Source: Acanthaster planci
Taxonomy: Eukaryota > Echinodermata > Asteroidea > Valvatida > Acanthasteridae
Direction of reading: 5' to 3'
Assembly (NCBI RefSeq): GCF_001949145.1
Contig: NW_019091404.1
Coordinates: forward strand, 343,047-407,046
DNA: 64,000 bases
Made by a program: the position numbers and the translations under genes. Under the pieces are notes generated by a model that saw only the letters and a list, made by a program, of their open reading frames with translations, was not told the DNA's origin and searched no databases. Positions within the stretch are counted from its first letter, which is position 1; the number at the start of each line of letters is the position of its first letter. Below, piece after piece: positions 23,467 through 35,156 of the stretch.

Positions 23467-24793
23467 GGCCGGCAAAGATGTTTGCAGAATTGCTTTGTGC
23501 GCTTTCGTCAAACTCTGTGATACACGTTGTAAATAACTATCACCTCAGCTACAACGCAGCTATTTAATGCCCCTAAAATCGCTTCATGAGTTTGAAAACT
23601 GTGCTCTTTCCTGTTGCTTTTCGGCCACGTGTCTGAAAAATTTAGTAATGCTAACGTGTAACGTCGTTATAGGGCCCAAGCGGATCGATCGGACTACAGC
23701 TGGGTTGGATTAAAGAGAGAAATTCCTTTCTTGAAAATGAGGAAGTGTAGATTCAGATATATTTATTCACAGCGGAGAGCGAGCTGTTTCAGAAAACAGA
23801 GGACTCTTGGGACGGTTGAGGTAGGCAATTTCGTGAGTATGACGCCGATTCACGCAAAAAGCAAAATGTATTAAATGGTAGACGCACTGTCCTGTATTCG
23901 AACCGGGGGAAAGTTGACTATAACCATCACTTTAAATTCCAATTCATTCAATTTAGAGAGAAAAATCAATAATAGACATGCACGAAATCAGGGACGCGGG
24001 TGGGGTATATGTGGTCTCCCGTGATTGGTTCGTTTGTGTAAGGGTCAACCGCTCTACAGCAACAGGTGTGCTCATTCCCATAAGCGGGCTGCCATTTCAT
24101 TGCATGCTGGCAAAAATCAGGACTTAGGTTTTCTACGAGGGTTAACCCTAATGATGCTGAACAAAAACACCATCACACTGATATCCAGTATAAAAGAGCA
24201 TTTCTTTTAGTCCCAATCTGATCACAATAATGTGAACACTCTTGGTGCCGTGCAATAACAAGTTATATATCAGTATAAAGCAAAATGATTTGGCGCAGAA
24301 TCTCATCGCGTTCCGTGCATCGATTCTTCATGTACACCTAACAGGCTGCTTTTCTATCTGCATTATGTTGTTGAGTAATGCTGGGCCACAGAAACACGAG
24401 GGAACAGAGAGAGTAGGCTACAGACCGGGAGATTCGTGCTGGTTCACAATCCGCCAGTGAAACTCGATATACACCTTATTGGTTCAAATTCAACTCGACA
24501 CTCAAGCTGACTGACTTAGCGAAGCGTATGAAAGCCTACCACCCTCAAACACAAATTTTCAAAGTGTTCTTTCGCCGCGGAGAGTCACTGTCTCGCATTT
24601 ACCAATTCCTATCTCTCCCTCCATAGCACTTTGACAACATCTTTCAGGGTTGTGAGCCCTTTACACGTATCGATGGAAGTTGTGTGGGGTTGGACAAAAT
24701 AATGGTAGTTGTGGACAAACAAAACAAAGACTTAAAACCAAACAAAAACACGGGGAAACATACAAAAACAAACAAACAAACAAACAAACAAAC
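23467..24793. repeat. 1.3-kb direct duplication, unit 1
   Basis: It runs from GGCCGGCAAAGATG to a (CAAA)n tail and is repeated almost base for base at 24796-26130. The units differ by scattered substitutions and small indels, for example extra bases near 25581-25592 in unit 2. Flanking N bases at 23458 and 24794 mean the tandem arrangement may come from assembly. No gene was recognised inside. Confidence 0.85.
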
Positions 24794-24795
24794 NT

Positions 24796-26130
24796 GGCCG
24801 GCAAAGATGTTTACAGAATTGCTTTGTGCGCTTTCGTCAAACTCTGTGATACACGTTGTAAATAACTATCACCTCAGCTACAACGCAGCTATTTAATGCC
24901 CCCTAAAATCGCTTCATGATTTTGAAAGCTGTGCTCTTTCCTGTTGCTTTTCGGCCACGTGTCTGAAAAATTTAGTAATGCTAACGTGTAACGTCGTTAT
25001 AGGGCCCAAGCGGATCGATCGGACTACAGCTGGGTTGGATTAAAGAGAAAAATTCTTTTCTTGAAAATGAGGGAGTGTAGATTCAGATATAGGTATTCAC
25101 AGCGGAGAGCGAGCTGTTTCAGAAAACAGAGGACTCTTGGGACGGTTGAGGTAGGCAATTTCGTGAGTATGACGCCGATTCACGCAAAAAGCGAAATGTA
25201 TTAAATGGTAGACGCACTGTCCTGTATTCGAACCGGGGGAAAGTTGACTATAACCATCACTTTAAATTCCAATTCATTCAGTTCAGAGAGAAAAATCAAT
25301 AATAGACATGCACGAAATCAGGGACGCGGGTGGGGTACATGTGGTGTCCCGTGATTGGTTCGTTTGTGTAAGGGTCAACCGCTCTACAGCAACAGGTGTG
25401 CTCATTCCCATAAGTTGGCTGCAATTTCATTGCATGCTGGCAAAAATCAGGACCTACTTACTGCGAGGGTTAACTGATGATGCTGAACAACAATACTATG
25501 CGTCGCAGTGATATCCAGTAATAGAGAGCATTGGTTTTTGTCCCAATCTGATCACAATAATGTGAACACTCTTGGTGCCATTCTTAACACAGTGCAATAA
25601 CAAGTTATATATCAGTATAAAACAAAATGATTTGGGGCATAATCTCATCGCGTTCCGTGCATCGATTCTTCATGTACACCTAACAGGCTGCTTTTCTACC
25701 TGCATTATGTTGTTGAGTAATGCTGGGCCACAGAAACACGAGGAAACAGAAAGAGTAGGCTACAGACCGGGAGATTCGTGCTGGTTCACAATCCGCCAGT
25801 GAAACTCGATATACACCTTATTGGTTCAAATTCAACTCGACACTCAAGCTGACTGACTTAGGGAAGCGTATGAAAGCCTACCACCCTGAAATACAAAATT
25901 TCGAAGTGTTATTTCGCCGCGGAGAGTCACTGTCTCGCATTTACCAATTCCTTTCTCTCCCTCCATAGCACTTTGACAAAATCTGTCAGGGTTGTGAGCC
26001 CTGAACACGTACCGAAGGAAGTTGTGTGGGGTTGGAAATAATAATGGTAGTTGTGGACAAACAAAACAAAGACATAAAACCAAACAAAAACACGGGGAAA
26101 CATACAAAACCAACAAACCAACAAACGAAT
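24796..26130. repeat. 1.3-kb direct duplication, unit 2
   Basis: Second copy of the unit at 23467-24793, beginning right after the N at 24794 and again ending in ACAAAC-rich sequence. The Phe/Cys-rich minus-strand frames here are translations of that simple tail and are not genes. Confidence 0.85.
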
Positions 26131-26913
26131 GAACCCAACATAAACATGCCCCTAAAACAAACAAAACAAAAACCAACAGAACAATTCAAATTAAGGGGTT
26201 CCGTAAAAAATATTAAAGTCTTAAAATAAAATTAAGATAAATGAGACAATAGGACACAAAAGTCACAAATATTGACACAAATGGTTCAATTTAACTCCCG
26301 GGGAGCTTATAATATTTCTTATTTAGATATTCAGACAAGACAAAAGAACAACTTGTATCATAAAACATTGAACGATAGTAGGCTATTACATAAGAATAAA
26401 ATCCACACAAATCCACACAGTGGACGCAGGCCCATTCTGCTATACATGTAAAACCAATATTTACATTCGTCAATTTAAAGGTGATACCAGAATAAGCATT
26501 TCCCTCATCATGTTTTCTTTTCCTTTAATTGATGAATTTCCACTATTTTCGAGAATTTAGATACCTTGCATGGGAATCAGTTATCTTTTAAATTTTGGGG
26601 AATTATATTTTTTTTCAATAGGAAATAAAAACAACAAAATTCAGCCCATACTTCTTGAGGAATTGTTGGTAGGCCAATGTAAAGAAAGTATTGAAGTTCA
26701 CGATTTTTTAGAAGTATTACAGTCATGCAAAATAGCCATTGGGAGCAAGGGTCATGTTGTTTCAATAAAACTGGGACATAGATTCTCGGGATACTCCAAG
26801 AAGAGTAAACCACTCCCCCAGTTGAGATCAGATCATTCCCGACTTAATTTCTCACTTCAGTAGAGACAGAAGGATCCAGAGTTGTACAATTTCATAAGGG
26901 AGTATACTGGCTG
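26131..26913. other. Spacer, no gene recognised
   Basis: AT-rich. A plus-strand frame of 97 codons at 26570-26863 has no known domain and overlaps an antisense frame of similar length. It is probably the 3' flank of Kazal gene 3. Confidence 0.4.
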
Positions 26914-27854
26914 TTAAGGACACGGTCCTGAAAAAAACAACAAACATAATTTACGAAGACACGTCTAGAATAAGGTCCCAGAGCTACAGTTACGTCTATA
27001 ATCAGGATGTGCCCAGCTCGACTATAAGGCGTATCTCTAGTTCAAGGATTTATAAGTGTTATTTTCCCGAAAGATCTTTGCTTAGCATATCAGGATCAAA
27101 TACATTTTGATATTAAGTAGGTCATTTTCGAGCGCAGCAGTCTACTGAAGCTAAAGCTATAAATCATTTACTATTGTGAATGGTGAAGGGGTTGAAGGAG
27201 GCTGACAAGTTTAGAAAGACTTCACTCAAATTGCTCGAACTGAAGACTTGGACCACGCTAACTTGCACACAATTGTTGATGCTCACCTTTTCCGAGGCAG
27301 AAGCCACCAGGAACGACACCGGCACCGGGGGTGGGATCCGGCACCGGCACGAGGCTAGACGCCGCCGCGCCCGCTGTCCCCCTCTGTCCACACGGGCAGA
27401 ACCCGTCGCAGGCCTTGTGCAGGTCCTTGTTGCTGCATGCGGTCTTACAGAGGATGCAGTCATTGAGGTACTCCTCTCCGTCGCTGCCGCAGACCGGTCG
27501 GTAGCGCTGGGAGCAGAGGATGGCCGAGCAGTTTTCTCCCATGCTGGGAACAGCTGGCGAGGAAAGGGTGTTTTAATATGCATTTTTTTACAGACGAAAT
27601 TCTGCTATCTTTACAATACCAACATTCGACATCTTGAACAGGTTGGAATTTGCATCCAATGATTGTTTCCTTTAATTAACAGATCCTACAAGTCTGTAGT
27701 TATATGCGTCTTTGCAATATGCATCATGAGGCCCAAGACGTCTTGCTGAAAACCAACCTGTGACAGAGTTTCTACAGCCGGGATAATAATACCGACTTCC
27801 CGCTGTCACGCCACACAAGATTGGGAACAACGTAATGAGGAGAAGGCTAGCCAT
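26914..27854 (-). CDS. Secreted Kazal protein 3
   Basis: Two firm minus-strand exons (27854-27758, 27553-27287) join through a phase-1 GT-AG intron. Exon 1 encodes a clear signal peptide, MASLLLITLFPILCGVTAG, then a Tyr-rich stretch with C27. Exon 2 is the Kazal domain: C41, C46, C54 with GSDGEEYLNDC, C65, C68, C72, C81 and a terminal CPC (C85, C87). The predicted P1 residue is Q48. A Gly/Ala/Pro/Val linker follows. The exon ends at a good donor (AAAAG|GTGAGC) in phase 1. The only in-phase terminal exon I could find is tiny, 26927-26914, after a strong polypyrimidine-CAG; it adds Gly-Pro-Cys-Pro and stops, for about 125 residues. That last exon is tentative. A polypyrimidine-CAG near 27897 upstream of the ATG suggests a 5' exon. 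Confidence 0.75.
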
Positions 27855-30190
27855 CACGAGCTGCACCAAGGAATAACGAAGGTGGTACCTGTATCTCTGA
27901 AGAAAAAGAAAAACACGAGGTCAGTTTGGCGCTTTTAACCGGCTCTCCTTGCGGGAATGTGTCCCCGCACGTCCTCCCGCCAGGGCCCGGTTTCTCCCCC
28001 GAGAAATCGGACTGTGCACTGTGATACGGGGAAGTAGGAGGAAGGCCCCATCCCTGGGGTCCTCCCAACTGGAAAAAAATATCGGCTATTTGTCACTTTA
28101 AAAAGACTAGCCGAGGTTGTGTCGACTAATAATGGGTAGGTCTATTGGGAGTTTGGTCCGATGGTGTGATGGGGGGGTGCCCACATAGAAGACGGCTGTC
28201 AATCTCAGAATGGCATCATCTTCCGTTTTATCATTACTGGTCATCGCAAGTGTTAGGATCCAAAGATGGCGCCTCCAGACCTCTATGGCGATGGCCTGAA
28301 TATCCGTAATTTATTTGAAGCGTCGGTTTAGCAAAAAAAAGACTAAGGACTCTCTTTATTCTTTGAAATTTAAATCACAAACAGAGACGAGATTTACAAT
28401 CATCGCAAGAGCTCTCAACCTACTTCTCCAGACAGTGTACCACTGTGGCAACAACAGCACCTTCATTTGGATTTTTCTCTCAACAGTAAACACACAAAAG
28501 AAGGGTCACTCACCCACTGCCGAATCAAATATTTTTCCATGAAAACAAAATTTATAAATCCGAAACGAAACGAAAGTCTTTCACGCACAATAAATCTCTA
28601 AATGATTAGTGTAGACTGTCATCTTCGATGTTTGGGTAAGCCATGCAGAGCTGAAGATTCTACCCGAACTGACACACTGGTGATACTTGCCAAATGGTAT
28701 CGCTCTTTGTATGAAGACAGCAAGAGCGCAATGAATCGGGTATAGTTTCGTAAGTCTGAATCATACGTGGATTGTTTTGGGCCCTTGTCACATGAACCTA
28801 GAATTATTGATTACAGGAGAAAAAGAGCATGCTGTGATATTGTTTTGCTGCTGTGGAGTGGTGTGCCATTGATTGTCAGATCAATATTAAGGTCGCTGCA
28901 TCCATGCCATTATCAATGTCACGTGCTCCATTGTTTGATAGCAATTCCGTCGGTCAAAATAAATTTAGTTTGTGTATACTCCCAGGTTGAAATAAGACAT
29001 ATGGTGGGGGTTTTTCATCCCCAACTTGAATCGGTACAGGTTTTCCTGGAATTCTTATCTTCACATTTCCAACGGGACCTACTATTCTTCATCGTCTTTT
29101 GTGCATGGGCTCCTGCGTTCCGGGTTGCTGCAGTGCCATCGAGCGTTTAGTTGGTCCTTAGTTTCATTAGCAGAAATACAGTTTGTTCTTGCAACACTGC
29201 ATACTGCAGCGTCTATGCCAACGATACAGACGAACTATTAATATCACGGCGTTGCTAAGGCTCCCCAAAAGACTGACCATCCATCCACTCAAAAGGATAC
29301 CGTGCACAATATGGGGTTGATGGGTCCCCCCCACATGTCCAATCCCGATACACACTCTAGACTATTGTTACCTAACACATCCCCCCCAGATGTCTGTAAG
29401 TCCTGAGATTCCGATCAAACAATGACCAACACAAAGGCGGGGGGGGGGATTCTCTCCGCCCCATATCTTGCAGCACACGCTCAAAAACCCGAAGAAACCT
29501 GTACAGAAAGAACAGAATGAAGGTCCAGTTTTACAGTAGGAAACCCACGAAAAACATTCAAAGGAAAACCCATGGAATCGGGTATGGTGACCTCCTTAAC
29601 CGATTCCCGTCCCATTGGCATGTACATTCAGTTTTTCTTTTTGATCGTTCACTGAAGGTTTTTGGGGGAACATGTAGATATACACATGTCCCACACCATC
29701 ACGAACGCGATGGAAGAAAGCTTTCATTATAAGTAACGCCACGGTTCTATGGAGCTTAATGGTCTCAGTAGGCATGGCAGTGGAAAGATAAATGGGGATG
29801 GAAGGTACATTTTTTGGAGAGGGGGTAACTTTTGAAGGGTAACAGCTTGTCCCTGAAGGGATTATATATAATAATGTACAATGAATTCATTTTTTTTCAA
29901 AAGAGTTTCATCGCAAAAGAGGCGGTCTTTTAGTCTTAATTATCTTTCGTCGTCGGCGCAAACAGCGTAAAAATGGAACTCGAAAGCGACAAACGCGTCA
30001 CGCGTCATTTGGTTTAGAGTCCTAAACGTCAAACTTTTAAAGCAACGTTGAACAGGTTTGGGATTGCTCCACCTGCGGTCCATAAATCGTAGAATTATTT
30101 TGTCTAAGGTGTGGGCGGAGTTATGTCCACCAATGGGAACATTTTCTAGTTCTCTTTAATTCGGCGCTTTAGACTGTAAGGAACTCAGAG
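27855..30190. other. Intergenic, no gene recognised
   Basis: This should hold the promoter and 5' exon of Kazal gene 3 at its left edge. Open frames such as 28767-29150 have no recognisable domain. A run of nine or more G lies near 29439. Confidence 0.45.
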
Positions 30191-30191
30191 C

Positions 30192-30359
30192 TATAAAAGT
30201 GAGGAAATTGTTTACAAGTTTTCGCAGGTCGTCACCCACCTCATAAACGCAATCAGACGATTTGGTTGTGAACGGTACGGTGGAGTGAAACCCTGCTATT
30301 CCTACATACGAAACGACTGCTTCCGCGCCTCGACACCAGGGACGTAGTTTGGCAGCCAG
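30192..30359 (+). promoter_or_regulatory. Possible TATA box with noncoding first exon
   Basis: CTATAAAAGTG at about 30191 looks like a TATA box. About 165 bases later lies a strong splice donor, GCCAG|GTAAGAG at 30359/30360. A noncoding first exon between them could splice to an acceptor just upstream of the M13 gene A start codon (CAATCACAG near 35146), about 4.8 kb away. This is a guess from motifs alone. Confidence 0.2.
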
Positions 30360-30829
30360 GTAAGAGTTTACCTTTTATAGTTGTCATCGATTTTCGTTCT
30401 TTGGTGCAAACAACCCGAAAATAGAAGCCGGTGGAAGGAGACAGCACAAAACCATTACCATCTCCTTGAACTAATCGTGTATGTGTATGGTTACAAGAGG
30501 TGTAACAGATGCGACCGACGAACGCGTTTGCTCTGATTGCGGCGGTCAATCCATGAAGAGAAAAACCAAAAATAGCTGCTGACGGAGTTTGGATGTACGG
30601 CAGATGGAGGCACATCGTGACCTTCGCGAAAGCAATTTCACAAGCACCAACATCTTTTCTGAAAGTTTGTGGGAACAAAATACATGCACGAATGATTGGG
30701 AACCCAATCGCTTTGCTGTCCACATAGTGCCTATATCCTACGTCGTAACCACTCGACCTAGGGCTTATCGGATTCACTGGCTACTCAAAATCTCATACAT
30801 CACTATGGAGGCGATGGCGTGAAGAAGTG

Positions 30830-31105
30830 TGGCCCTAGTGGTTAGGTAATGTAGCCCCCTTATTACACTGGGTTGGGGGAGTTGGTTACATGTCTGGAAC
30901 CTTGGACTGTTACTTTACCTCTACTGACTTGCCTTTCTCCACCCAGAGGTTTGGGCGTACCTATGAGAGCAGAGATGGTGTCGTGTTTAATAAGTGCTCA
31001 CGCCAGAATTGAACTGTACACGCGTCCTTTAAAGCTGATACGTTCCTCACCAGTATTTATGGGCCCGCTGAGCAGGGATAATAATAGTGTAGCGCCTAGA
31101 CCCTA
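30830..31105 (+). mobile_element. Decayed tRNA-derived SINE
   Basis: The body aligns by eye with the SINE at 19406-19748: GTGGCCCTAGTGGTTAGG at the head, then TTACTTTACC, TTTCTCCACCCAGAGG, GCGTACCTATGAGAGCAG, and GATAATAATAGTGTAGCGCC at the end. The B box is no longer recognisable, so this is an old copy. Confidence 0.6.
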
Positions 31106-34100
31106 AAAGAGCTGGGTTATTTTGACCCATCTCACAGCCAGGCGGCGGCCCTTAAGAACTCGGATGTGCCATGCCCGAGTTTTTCTGAACCGAGCATATA
31201 AAATGTATACATTTTTGGCTATCCGTCCCCGGAAAATTCACTCTGCCCGAGAACGGTGTGTTATTTTTTTTGCAAAAATGGTGTCAAAATGACCGCAAAG
31301 ATTAATACCCCTTGAGGCTCAACTCCTGCACTGCGGCGATATCTGAAAAATATCGAAGGGAGGGGGCGGATTCTGCCCCGAGCTCTTTCAGGTTGGAGTA
31401 CTGGTTGATGCATGCCTTTGTAAACACGAGACATTATCACGTTCAATGCAGTCAGTTAATCGGAGAAGCACTAACCACACGGTACAAATTTACAAAAGGA
31501 AAAGCGGAGGCCAGAAAATGGTTTGGACTTCCTTACCCATGCTCAGACAGGCCTCGTCGTTAATCAGGAAGTACGGGTTGCGGTGGTGCTTTTCCGCACA
31601 AAATAGGAGCGTAAACACAGTTGGCTCATTACAATAGTTTTGCTTGCTACCCTTTCTACGAAAAGCTGGGGGTTACGAGTTCAAGGCGAAAACACAAGTC
31701 GTAACTTTGTCAACAGGTAGCCTTAGGTCCTTCAAAAGGCGAGCCAATTTGCATATTGGTTGATCGAAATGGATCTCAAGGGAGACCTTCCGTTGTTTCT
31801 GGGCTACGGTCGTCTTTTGGCACACCGTTGACGGGCAAACTGACAAAAGGCGAGCGAATCAAAAACTGTTTTGTAGTACATGTACTTATTATTCGGTATG
31901 TTTCACTTTGCCATGAAAGCATCAAATAATACTTCTAACAATGAATAACACTCATGAAAGTAATCCACCCTCTTTAAATTTGGGTTAACTTTCTGAGGCC
32001 GATCCAGGCATCGAACAAGGATAAAATTCACGCAAATGTTGGTCGCCCATACAAATTGTGTATGATTGAGGTCTATGCCCAAGGCCGCCGCGATAGATCG
32101 GATTATAGATAAGAAAACCAAACGACGTTTTCTTTCGCTCGTTCGATCGTTGGTATGAATGATAATGAACTCAAGCACGTGAAGTTGCACTTTGAGGTCA
32201 GTGCTGTCAAACCAGTTGACCGTCTCTCCGTCAAGGTTGATGAGGCCATGCGAGCAGGCTTGAAAACAGGACACGGGTTGACGATACGGTCCACGGTTCA
32301 AGGGGCCCCACACTCACAGATGGCATATTTTTTTTCAGCACAGACCTCTTTGCCAGTGAGTACATGTACAAGCAAAACTTGCCAGTCGAAGGCCGGTGAA
32401 ACCAACCCGCTTTGCATTATTTACCGTGGCGTTTGGTTGTTGCACGCAGCTATGATGGAAGGATAAACAAGCTAAACGGAAGGATATATTGCCTCTCTAG
32501 TCTACTCTGTCTAGTGTGCTGCTTGCTTGGACGAGACCTGACATGGATAAGCTTAGAAGAAAAAAAATTAAAAATTTGTACAGCATGTTTGGTAGTGTAC
32601 ACCATTGGTAAAGTCCTCCAAATCGGACTACCGTATAATCCTGAAATATCCTACTCGAAAGTAAGTACACAACAGTCTCAATCAGTCTGTAAAATATTTC
32701 CGTCCTGAATGCAGTAGCTTTCGAGAAAACAGAAATTTTGTTCTTTTTTTTCATGATGGTGGGCCGACCATCGTATGAGAGTTCATTTCACTTAATTCGC
32801 AGAACACATGCTTTAAAAGGCGCTAAATTTCTCGTGTGTAGTGTTTGCCGATGTTGTTGGCGTCTCCTTTAATGAAAAGTTAAACCATAAAGCAACCAAA
32901 AATACACCGACAGAAATTTACCAAACGCATTGTTAACTGAAATTATTGGTAATTGCGTGTAAGGTGTAAAGTAGGAAATAAATTGGATCAGTGTGAAGTT
33001 AAATTTTACTTACGGAAGGGATTTTTCTTAATGCGAAAACTTTGGGAACTAAAATCACCCCTAGAGCATAATGGTATGGTCGAAATATGGTGGCTGTATC
33101 CGAGCTGCCTCGTGAAAGGATTTTCGTCAACCAAAAGTCCGATTTCTGCACGTTAACCCTCCCGTGTTTCAAGTCATAGTTTCCTCTTTGCTTGTAATTA
33201 TTAGTATAGTCAACAAAGAATGGATTTTCTACACTTCCATTGATGTGTACACTGAAGTGAAAGTGTATCATTATAAGCACGATCGTGCGCGCACGTGCAT
33301 CATCATGCAGGCCGATACTCGTTTCAGCGTTCCTGGATGAAGTTTTTCATGAATCCGCAATGCTACCTTGTTGAGGAGGCGCAAATTCACTGATTACTTC
33401 AGGCTGTTGAAAACTGCTCCTTTTTAAGGGAAAGAGAACATGTCTTGCCTGTTTCCCACCTTGACCCAGCGGATGTTGTTCGCTTACTATATGAACGCCC
33501 TGTAATTCATAGATTTTACGCAAGAAAAATTACAAGGACTTCGATTTCACCGTTGAAAATGATGCACTGTTTTTGTCGATTTTTCACAGAGAAGTTGACT
33601 CAAACAAGTCAGCGGAATGTAAGTTGCAGTGAATATCGTACACCGTAATTTTATGAAATTACGACCAAAAAACAAATGGTGTACACTACCTATAAGTCTT
33701 TCGGGCAAGCATAATGGCTTCTATCATTTTCCTGTACATTTTGTGCATAAATGCAAAACTGCTTTCATAATCTCGTAGACCTTGTAAACTAACGAATTGA
33801 ACTGACTCTTTTCCTGTTTTTTCGAAACCTGTAAACGAACCTCGCTGTCCACATTCCAGTTTTGACTCTGTATATGACTCATACACCAGTGACTCTTTTC
33901 AATCTGCAACATTCACTGCGTGGACCGTATTGAAAAGACTCTGTCACGCTGCAAGGTTTCGCATTCGAATATTATGCCATACTCAGTGTGATAGCCCTAA
34001 CCGTCGTTTCACGCTTTGGCAGGGTCTTTCGGTCTTACTCGCTGTTTGGTTCTTGTTTTTGTAACACCGAGAAGGAGACTTTGGTAGGCTTTAAAAGTCT

Positions 34101-35156
34101 GATGAAATAATACCAGCTCTAACGGAGACGACAAAAACCTGTATTTGATCTCGCGGCTACAAAAAACTGTTCCTAGAACAGGAAGACAACATTTCAACAG
34201 GGGACCTTAAAGTGAAACTTAAAATTGCCAGGTGAGAATAAGGAGATCTTGCTCCGTATTTGAAAAGAAAATTTAGCCATCTCGTAGGGAGCCATCGGTT
34301 GATTACCGAGGCTCATTTCACTGTGTATGACCTTTAGTACGATGAGAAGACGCCGTGGTGGTTTTTTTTAGCAGAAGCTAACATTGTACCACGACAGGGT
34401 GGTAAACAAGTTACATAAAAACCCCGATCGGTAGAGTTGAATCAAATAGCTCTATTCACTAACCAGTCCCTTAAAGGTTGTTAACATTCCATTGACATAT
34501 ACAAAATGAGACTCTTTCAGCATAAAGCGTCTTGTAAACGAAAAACCACCATCGAAACCCTTCGACCCGAAAACGCCAAACTTGAGCCGTGTATACAGAC
34601 CTCCTGGAAAGTCGATGCCAAAGACAGACTGCCAAATCAGCGAGGCTTGACACACGAGGAACTGCCCAGCTCCTACTTCATGCGACCGTGTCCGTGGCGA
34701 GCTTACTGAAAATCGATCTACATTTTGCAGATCGGTTTTCAGTAATATCAGGAATTTTGATGAGAGTTGCAATAAGACCAATGAGCGTGCCACTTGAGAC
34801 ACGAGGAAGCACTAGACTAAATGCGTACCGCCAGATCGTCTCTGCTTTATCACAGTAGGGAATGATGAGACCACACTGCCATACGGTGGAATGCTGTCCT
34901 AAGACCTTCGGGTCGCCTCTGTACCATTCACGTCGTAGGCCTAGCACACTTTGACTGGATGTTTTACGGTTACCCCTTAGTTGTGTCCTCGTTTTAATGT
35001 AAGATTTTTGGATCTCTCCACTGTCCCTCATGCTACATGAAAAATTGACGTGGACGACTGAAGTTTTTGAAGGAGGAGTCATGGGTGTACTTCTCCGATT
35101 TCTCCTCTAAGGTCGGATGTTCTTTCCCGCTTCATCAATCACAGCTTGCCAGAACT
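31106..35156. other. 5' flank of M13 gene A, no gene recognised
   Basis: Several overlapping frames of 100-140 codons (31903-32313 minus, 34678-35082 minus) have no domain I recognise and no supporting splice partners. The stretch just before 35157 contains CAATCACAG, a possible acceptor for a 5' UTR exon. Confidence 0.45.

Noticed and set aside
25844-26189. Minus-strand frames very rich in Phe, Cys and Val
   Set aside because: They are translations of an ACAAAC-type simple repeat and end with it.
21795-27854. A single long Kazal gene joining the exons at 27 kb and 22 kb
   Set aside because: Phases would allow it, but a separate signal-peptide exon in the right phase at 22803-22656 makes two genes the simpler model.
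34678-35082. Minus-strand frame with a stretch slightly like a peptide GPCR transmembrane segment
   Set aside because: Only one weakly hydrophobic stretch, no conserved GPCR motifs and no flanking exons that continue the fold.
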